The notes under the pieces: model-generated
The model's database searches: none
What the model saw: the letters and a program-made list of their open reading frames with translations, nothing else
Told to the model about the DNA's origin: nothing
Program-made: the position numbers and the translations under genes
Assembly (NCBI GenBank): GCA_021324115.1
Contig: JAJPJS010000017.1
Span: forward strand, 1-36,088
Source of the DNA: Nitrososphaerota archaeon
GTDB taxonomy: Archaea > Thermoproteota > Nitrososphaeria > Conexivisphaerales > DTJL01
DNA: 36,088 nucleotides
Direction: 5' to 3'
Shown here: in pieces, positions 30,802-36,088 of the stretch
Layout: each line of letters starts with the position of its first letter
Position numbering within the stretch: the stretch's first letter is position 1

Positions 30802-31547
30802 AGCTTAATTTGGATGCAGACGTTCAAAACCAGTTCAGCAGTTCAAACGTAAGGGCCGGAATCCTGAAACTCCGGGTGATGATAAACGTGGGAGGGTTGA
30901 TGCTTCCGGCGGAGTTTACCGTCACGACAAATACAAATAGAACGAGGGGGGTGCATATGAGCAGGCTCGTTGAGGCTGTCAATCTGAATTCAACCGGAAG
31001 GCATCTGGAGGACAGCTTGAAACTGATAGCCCAAGAGGTCGAGAAGACGCAGTCGGGGGCGGAGGTGGCTTGCTCCCTGGAATATCCTTTCAGGGATATC
31101 TTTGTCAAGGTGAGAGTCGGACTCATGAATTCGAAATACATGTATATGGTGACCGTACCCGGCATAACCGCTTGCCCGTGTAGTAAGGAGGTTGCCGGAA
31201 TAGGGCATATGCAAAGGGCATGGCTGACCATTGGCGTCTGTGGCTCAAAATACATGGACCTTGAGGAGACCGCGCTTAAGATGCTTGACTGTTTCAGTGC
31301 CACCACGACCGAATTCATGAAGAGGCCTGATGAGGGACTCAAGGTGCTCGATTCACAGGGGAATCCAAAGTTCGTTGAGGACGTGGTTAGGGATGCAGCC
31401 AAAAGATTTCCTGAAGCCTTCTTTATAAGGGCCCGAAGTGAAGAATCCATTCACATGCATGACGCGGTAGCATACCTGTTCCCAAAGAAGCGGGTAAGAG
31501 CACTTTCCGAGGCTTCCCAATGGCTACTTCGCTCATATGATGTTTGA
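30783..31547 (+). CDS. mptA: GTP cyclohydrolase, FolE2/MptA type
   Basis: A 254-residue type IB GTP cyclohydrolase. The catalytic segment is GITACPCSKEVAGIGH (C131 and C133 region), and the N-terminal VQNQFSSSNVRAGILKLRV matches the family's opening. It makes the dihydroneopterin derivative that feeds QueD or the tetrahydromethanopterin route. The TTG at 30783 overlaps queC by 19 nt; TTG at 30810 is an alternative that starts 8 nt after queC. Its position behind queD-queC suggests use for 7-deazaguanine synthesis. Confidence 0.88.
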   Translation: MGEEEVKLNLDADVQNQFSSSNVRAGILKLRVMINVGGLMLPAEFTVTTNTNRTRGVHMSRLVEAVNLNSTGRHLEDSLKLIAQEVEKTQSGAEVACSLEYPFRDIFVKVRVGLMNSKYMYMVTVPGITACPCSKEVAGIGHMQRAWLTIGVCGSKYMDLEETALKMLDCFSATTTEFMKRPDEGLKVLDSQGNPKFVEDVVRDAAKRFPEAFFIRARSEESIHMHDAVAYLFPKKRVRALSEASQWLLRSYDV

Positions 31548-31575
31548 AGCACTTATTTTGGCATGGAGGGAAGGC

Positions 31576-31634
31576 ATTATATGCACAATGTGTGTAAGCG
31601 AAGTTATCATTGGTACTAAAGCAAGGTATAAGAA
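31576..31634 (+). promoter_or_regulatory. Promoter region of the dpp operon
   Basis: Two TATA-like boxes, ATTATATG (31576-31583) and TATAAGAA (31627-31634), precede the TTG of dppB at 31671. Either would leave a short leader. They separate the transporter genes from mptA. Confidence 0.4.
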
Positions 31635-31670
31635 CCTGTTACAGGGATTCCAAGAAAGCGAAGCAGCAAA

Positions 31671-32645
31671 TTGGGCAGCCTGATAAATTACATCATACGC
31701 AGGGTGCTTTTCATGATACCCGTATTTATCGGTGTTACTTTATTCACTTTTCTTATCGGAAACGCGGCCGGAAACCCGATTAACCTAATCAGGCTCGCCT
31801 TCAAAGGTACATTGCCACAGAATGTCTACCTTCAGCTGGTTGCCTACTATCATATTGGTGAAAACCCCCTTATCAGATATCTATACTACCTATGGGACCT
31901 GATACACTTTGATCTGGGGTTATCTATTACGTCCCAAAGACCTGTGGCCAGCGAGATTGGTCCATGGGTGTGGACTACGTTATACCTGCAGCTTTCTGCG
32001 CTTGCGCTCGCGCTTTTGATAGGGATTCCGATCGCGATTTACTCAGCAAGACACCAGCACTCCAAATCAGATACGACCATAACTGGAATAGCGATATTCG
32101 GGTATTCCACGCCAACATTCTGGCTGGGCATAATATTCATTTACATATTTTCCTTCTACCTGAGGGTGCTTCCATCTTCTGGAGCGGTCAGCGCAATAAC
32201 CCCCTGGTGGGGTAACTGGACTCTCGACAGGATAGCACACCTGATATTACCCATGACTGTACTTACGTATGTACAGCTTGCTACGATAATAAGACTTCTT
32301 AGAGGCAACTTACTTGAAGTTCTCAAACAGGATTACATACTTGCTGCCATGGCGAGTGGATTAAAGGAACGGGCAGTGATATACGGACACGCTCTTAGAA
32401 ACGCGATAACCCCCATCATCACCATAATCGGCCTGTCTCTGGGCGCATCCCTCGCTGGTGCCCCCGGTCTTGAAACTGCTTTCTCCTGGCCGGGGCTTGG
32501 ATACGAGTTTACCCAGGCTGCACTCGCGCTCGATATTCCTACCGTTCTCGGAATAACGGTTATCATTTCTGTCATGGTTTTGGTGGCCAATCTGGCCACA
32601 GACCTAGTTTACGGTTTTCTTGACCCTCGTGTAAGGGTTTCTTAG
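31671..32645 (+). CDS. dppB: Peptide/nickel-type ABC transporter permease 1
   Basis: A 324-residue permease with six hydrophobic helices. The N-terminus YIIRRVLFMIPVFIGVTLFTF is characteristic of DppB/OppB. The EAA-type cytoplasmic loop is GLKERAVIYGHALRNAITPI near residue 228, where it contacts the ATPases. The TTG start is the first in-frame candidate before the conserved N-terminus. It lies 15 nt ahead of dppC. The binding protein that normally precedes it is absent here. Confidence 0.9.
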   Translation: MGSLINYIIRRVLFMIPVFIGVTLFTFLIGNAAGNPINLIRLAFKGTLPQNVYLQLVAYYHIGENPLIRYLYYLWDLIHFDLGLSITSQRPVASEIGPWVWTTLYLQLSALALALLIGIPIAIYSARHQHSKSDTTITGIAIFGYSTPTFWLGIIFIYIFSFYLRVLPSSGAVSAITPWWGNWTLDRIAHLILPMTVLTYVQLATIIRLLRGNLLEVLKQDYILAAMASGLKERAVIYGHALRNAITPIITIIGLSLGASLAGAPGLETAFSWPGLGYEFTQAALALDIPTVLGITVIISVMVLVANLATDLVYGFLDPRVRVS

Positions 32646-32660
32646 AAACGGTGATGTGAA

Positions 32661-33584
32661 ATGTCTCAGCTAACGGAGGAGCAAACCGCACCCCCCAAGC
32701 GTGTGCACCGTCAGCGGAGCGCTACCCAGTGGGCCGTAGCATGGCGAAGATTTAAGAGAAACAAATCAGGAGTGGCGGGTCTTGCGATTGTAATAGCCTT
32801 TGTTGTTTTTGCCATATTCGGCCCGTTATTCGCACCCTACCCCCCTCGCAGCACAGAGTCTCTGCTGCAGGGCCAGGCTGGGCAACCCCCAAGCTGGAAA
32901 CACCCATTCGGGACAGAGATAAACGGAATCGACGTCTTCAGCGATTCTATTTGGGGAGCAAGGAATGACCTCTGGATAGGAGTGGCAGCGACCGCTATTG
33001 CTACACTTATAGGGCTTGCAGTTGGAGCCTTGGCAGGGTATTCGAGGGGAGTCATCGGTGGTATTCTACTTGGTATCATTCAGTTCTTCTTCGTCATCCC
33101 GACCCTTCTTCTCATACTCCTTTTTTCCAGGGTGTTCCAGGTGCTCGTCTACCAGGGCTTCGGAGTCAATCTGATCGTGTTAATTCTCGGTCTATTCGGC
33201 TGGCCAGGCATTTCTTTCGTTATAAGGGGAGAAATCTTCCGCGTGAGGGAGCTTGAATTCATACAGGCCGAGAAGGCTCTTGGAGCGGGCAACTTAAGGA
33301 TCCTCTTTAGGCACATCGTACCAAACGTTCTGACCCCTGTAATCGTTCTGGCTTCCCTTCTTGTCGCAGGTAACATCCTCACGGAAGTAGTACTTTTCTT
33401 CCTCGGGTTTGGACCGGCGAATGTTGCCACATGGGGAGAACTGATTGAAGAAGGAGTCCAGTACGTGAGTGTGTATCCATGGGTAGCACTCTTTCCAGGG
33501 CTACTTGTTGTAACTCTGGTACTGGGTTTCAATCTTCTTGGTGACGGTCTTGCTGATGCATTGAACCCAAGGTTAAGAGAGTGA
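32661..33584 (+). CDS. dppC: Peptide/nickel-type ABC transporter permease 2
   Basis: A 307-residue permease of the DppC/OppC family. The N-terminal region has the family's WRRFKRNKSGVAGLAIV start, followed by an external segment with HPFGTEINGIDVFS, where the usual form is HxxGTDxxGRDxxS. Five further helices follow. The EAA loop ALGAGNLRILFRHIVPNVLTPVIV is near residue 207. The stop overlaps the GTG start of dppD by 4 nt. Confidence 0.92.
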   Translation: MSQLTEEQTAPPKRVHRQRSATQWAVAWRRFKRNKSGVAGLAIVIAFVVFAIFGPLFAPYPPRSTESLLQGQAGQPPSWKHPFGTEINGIDVFSDSIWGARNDLWIGVAATAIATLIGLAVGALAGYSRGVIGGILLGIIQFFFVIPTLLLILLFSRVFQVLVYQGFGVNLIVLILGLFGWPGISFVIRGEIFRVRELEFIQAEKALGAGNLRILFRHIVPNVLTPVIVLASLLVAGNILTEVVLFFLGFGPANVATWGELIEEGVQYVSVYPWVALFPGLLVVTLVLGFNLLGDGLADALNPRLRE

Positions 33585-34576
33585 AAGCGTTGGAAGACCT
33601 GCTCAAAGTCGAGGACCTTAGAACGTATTTTTTTACCGAAGCGGGCGTGGTGAAGGCGGTTGATGGCATCTCTCTTGATGTAAGAAAGGGGGAAAGCCAC
33701 GGTCTCGTTGGAGAATCCGGTTCTGGAAAGAGCGTAACGGCGCTCTCGGTGATGCGTATCGTACCTAAGCCTGGAAAAATTGTAGGTGGAAAAATATCGT
33801 TTGATGGAACAGACCTTTTGACCCTGAAGGAGGACGATATGAGGAGGGTAAGAGGATCAAAGATTGCGATGGTATTTCAGGACCCCATATCTAGCCTTGA
33901 CCCCCTTTATACTGTAGGAAAACAGCTGATCGAAGCAATTCGGGCAAATAATGAAACTGTGTCGAAGGAGCAGGCAAGGGACATGGCTATCAGTCTTCTA
34001 TCCAACGTTGAAATATCTGAACCAGAACGGAGGTTCAACCAGTATCCGCATGAGTTGAGCGGCGGCATGAAGCAAAGAATCGCCATTGCACGTGCACTGG
34101 CAAGGACCCCCACACTTTTGTTTGCGGACGAACCTACCACAAATCTTGATGTCACGATTCAGGCCCAGGTCCTGAATCTTATGAAGGACCTGAAGAAGAA
34201 TTTCAATATGACCCTTGTACTGATAACTCATGACATGGGTATCATCGCTGAAATGACATCACGTGTAACCGTCGTCTATGCCGGGCAGGTGTCCGAAAGC
34301 GCAGAAACACACACCCTTTTTTACCACCCGACTCACCCGTATACAGAAGCCCTGCTAAAGGCGGTTCCGAGGCTGGACAAGAGGAAGCAACTCCAATCTG
34401 TAGGGGGCAACATACCAAACCTGATAGACCCACCCACTGGTTGCAGATTCCATCCAAGGTGCCCATACGCCATTCAGATCTGTAAGGAGAAGGTACCAGA
34501 TTATGAAGAGGTTGAAACGGACCACTTTGTGGCCTGTCACAGATGGAAGGAACTCTCGCTTGTAGGGGTGCAGTAG
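33581..34576 (+). CDS. dppD: Peptide ABC transporter ATPase 1
   Basis: A 331-residue ABC ATPase. Walker A is GESGSGKSVTALS, the signature is LSGGMKQRIAIARAL, Walker B is LLFADEPTTNLD, and the switch is LITHDMG. The C-terminal oligopeptide-transporter domain carries the cysteine cluster CRFHPRCPYAIQIC plus a late Cys (VACHRW), which binds a 4Fe-4S cluster in a structurally characterised DppD. It starts with GTG overlapping dppC by 4 nt, and dppF follows after one base. Confidence 0.93.
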   Translation: MKALEDLLKVEDLRTYFFTEAGVVKAVDGISLDVRKGESHGLVGESGSGKSVTALSVMRIVPKPGKIVGGKISFDGTDLLTLKEDDMRRVRGSKIAMVFQDPISSLDPLYTVGKQLIEAIRANNETVSKEQARDMAISLLSNVEISEPERRFNQYPHELSGGMKQRIAIARALARTPTLLFADEPTTNLDVTIQAQVLNLMKDLKKNFNMTLVLITHDMGIIAEMTSRVTVVYAGQVSESAETHTLFYHPTHPYTEALLKAVPRLDKRKQLQSVGGNIPNLIDPPTGCRFHPRCPYAIQICKEKVPDYEEVETDHFVACHRWKELSLVGVQ

Positions 34577-34577
34577 A

Positions 34578-35576
34578 ATGTCTGATGAAGTGTTGCTCGA
34601 GGTTAAGCAACTTGTGAAGTATTTCGACGTTTTCTCCCGTGGAGTCTTCACAAGAAAGAAGGTTGGTGAGGTGCATGCTGTGGATGGCGTAAGCTTTGCC
34701 ATAAAGCGGGGAGAAACATTCGGACTCGTGGGAGAGAGCGGATGCGGGAAGACCACAACCGCGAAGGTAATATTAAATCTCGAAGATGCAACCTCAGGAA
34801 CTGTTAATTTTGAGGGCAGGGATGTTTTTGAGCTTCTCAAGTCCGGAAAAAGATCCGATATTCTTCAAATAAGAAGAGGGATGCAGATGGTGTTTCAGAA
34901 CCCTTACCTTTCTTTGGACCCACGCATGACCGTCTTCGATATACTTTCTGAGCCATTCATTATCCATGGTCACATTGGCCGGTCTGACTGGACTGCGAGG
35001 GTTTACGAGCTTCTAACAAAGGTTGGCCTTGAACCCTATCACGCAGAACGATACCCTCACGAGTTCAGCGGTGGGCAGAGGCAGAGGATAGCCATTGCAC
35101 GAGCACTGGCAGTGGAACCGAAGTTCATCGCTGCTGACGAGCCAGTTTCGTCACTGGACGTTTCGATAAGGGCCCAAATACTTAACCTGATGATGGAACT
35201 CCAGCGAGATCAGAAGATATCTTACCTGTATATATCTCATGACCTGAGCTCTGTCAGACAGATAAGTCACAGGGTGGCCGTAATGTATCTTGGGGAGATT
35301 GTCGAGCTAGCTAATACCGACTCTCTGTTCGAACATCCGCTACATCCTTATACTCAGGCTCTGATCTCTGCGATTCCGATACCAGACCCTGAAACAAAAA
35401 GACAAAGAATTATACTTCCCGGCGAGGTCCCGAGTCCTCTCAATCCTCCTCCTGCGTGTCGCTTCCATCCAAGATGTCCATATGCTCAGGAGATATGCAG
35501 GACGGTCAAACCTGTGTTTGAGCAGGTCGATACCGACCACTTCGTAGCATGTCATTTCTGGAAAAAGTTTGCTTAA
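34578..35576 (+). CDS. dppF: Peptide ABC transporter ATPase 2
   Basis: A 332-residue ABC ATPase partner of dppD. Walker A is GESGCGKTTTAK, the signature is FSGGQRQRIAIARAL, Walker B is FIAADEPVSSLD, and the switch is YISHDLS. The C-terminal cysteine cluster CRFHPRCPYAQEIC and VACHFW repeat those of dppD. It ends the operon; a convergent small gene stops 7 nt away. Confidence 0.93.
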   Translation: MSDEVLLEVKQLVKYFDVFSRGVFTRKKVGEVHAVDGVSFAIKRGETFGLVGESGCGKTTTAKVILNLEDATSGTVNFEGRDVFELLKSGKRSDILQIRRGMQMVFQNPYLSLDPRMTVFDILSEPFIIHGHIGRSDWTARVYELLTKVGLEPYHAERYPHEFSGGQRQRIAIARALAVEPKFIAADEPVSSLDVSIRAQILNLMMELQRDQKISYLYISHDLSSVRQISHRVAVMYLGEIVELANTDSLFEHPLHPYTQALISAIPIPDPETKRQRIILPGEVPSPLNPPPACRFHPRCPYAQEICRTVKPVFEQVDTDHFVACHFWKKFA

Positions 35577-35583
35577 TTACAGG

Positions 35584-35934
35584 TCAGAGAAGCCGGAGCC
35601 TCTGCGCTTCAATAAGTGCCCTTCCGTAGGTGTAAGGACGCAACGACTGATTCATCATATATATATTTTTTGAATAGTATGCATTTCCCCAGGACCTTGT
35701 AGCAAATATCAGTCCTTTCTTGCACAGGCTTTGAAGCGCGCCCTTCACCAGCGCATCGACTGGCGCATCTGGTTTTAGGTTGATTAAAGCCTTGTCGAGC
35801 TCTTCCTTATGCCTCTGATAGAAATCCTTCATTGTGAAAGGAAATTGAGCCCAGTCGTCGTCCCTGCGCAGTATGTTCCATACGATTTCGCGTGCCGCGC
35901 TCGTCCTCGCATACTTTCCAAGGTAGGACAACAT
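35584..35934 (-). CDS. Small protein of unknown function, possible winged helix
   Basis: A 116-residue soluble protein, helix-rich, with a pattern that could be a winged-helix domain (helices near residues 12-22, 33-52 and 60-73, then GLIFATRSWGNAYYSKNIY as strands). No family is recognised. A TATA-like ATTTAAAT (35956-35963, symmetrical) is centred 26 nt before the ATG. It is convergent with dppF, with only 7 nt between stops, so transcripts may overlap. Confidence 0.6.
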   Translation of the reverse strand: MLSYLGKYARTSAAREIVWNILRRDDDWAQFPFTMKDFYQRHKEELDKALINLKPDAPVDALVKGALQSLCKKGLIFATRSWGNAYYSKNIYMMNQSLRPYTYGRALIEAQRLRLL

Positions 35935-36034
35935 CCAGCAATAATCAGAACCGAGATTTAAATGTTGACGTTACAATCATCGATGCTGTTCAAATAACGA
36001 TTTTTTAGCATGAGGTCTAATCATCTTTATTGTG

Positions 36035-36088
36035 ATGTTTGAACGGCCGAGAGAGCACGCTCTCATTGATCCAAAATGGGAGCTTATG
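36035..36088 (+). CDS. Possible start of a further gene, partial
   Basis: ATG at 36035 opens a frame (MFERPREHALIDPKWELM) that continues past the window edge. The residues look coding, and AT-rich stretches are present upstream. The frame contains GAGAGC-AC-GCTCTC, a short perfect inverted repeat (36050-36063). With only 18 codons visible no family can be named. Confidence 0.35.
   Translation, partial: MFERPREHALIDPKWELM

Noticed and set aside
30824-31450. 208-codon minus-strand frame opposite mptA
   Set aside because: Antisense shadow of a recognised gene; no promoter and no domain.
1-36088. CRISPR array, insertion sequence or prophage
   Set aside because: No regularly spaced repeats, intact transposase or phage structural genes are visible. 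The only direct repeat pair of note flanks the STAND ATPase.

Overview
The window is archaeal. Most genes have a TATA-like box about 25-30 nt upstream of the start codon, which implies leaderless transcripts. It carries RadA, a PolB2-type family B polymerase, a PhoU/AbrB-domain regulator, a membrane-anchored winged-helix protein and 7-deazaguanine genes. I favour a Thermoplasmatota-like archaeon, with a Nitrososphaeria-related lineage as the alternative. This rests on gene content only; no rRNA or tRNA gene is visible.

Layout. 1-3.4 kb looks like accessory DNA: the start of a ribbon-helix-helix antitoxin-like gene at the left edge, a STAND-type archaeal ATPase flanked by matching palindromic repeats, a possible integrase remnant and a secreted protein. 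3.5-5.4 kb is a stress/redox group (UspA, a small unknown, a PrxQ-type peroxiredoxin, a PPOX-fold flavin/F420 protein). 5.9-8.6 kb holds a zinc-ribbon membrane protein, an amidohydrolase and a GNAT. 8.6-14.0 kb is a minus-strand lipoate block (lipA, E2, E3, lipB, then a glycoside hydrolase), with an acyl-CoA thioesterase divergent from lipA. The E1 genes of the 2-oxoacid dehydrogenase are not in the window. 15.4-16.9 kb has a possible 38-residue gene, a winged-helix membrane regulator and a glycan-stalk-like membrane protein. 17-20.9 kb has two separate ABC-2 exporter pairs facing each other. 20.9-23.5 kb has a YtcJ-like amidohydrolase and the PhoU-like regulator.

23.6-28.7 kb is the most interesting part. 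A compact minus-strand operon encodes canonical RadA, then a RadA-like protein that has lost all its ATPase motifs and gained a C-terminal coiled coil, then PolB2 (4-nt overlap) with a degraded proofreading domain but intact catalytic aspartates. Divergent from it is a PD-(D/E)XK nuclease whose TATA box lies inside a perfect inverted repeat. The set resembles, by analogy, bacterial RecA-ImuA-DnaE2 mutagenesis cassettes.

28.8-31.5 kb has an SDR followed by queD-queC-mptA (pre-Q0/archaeosine; queE absent). 31.7-35.6 kb is a dppBCDF peptide importer without a substrate-binding protein. The window ends with a small unknown gene and the possible start of another.
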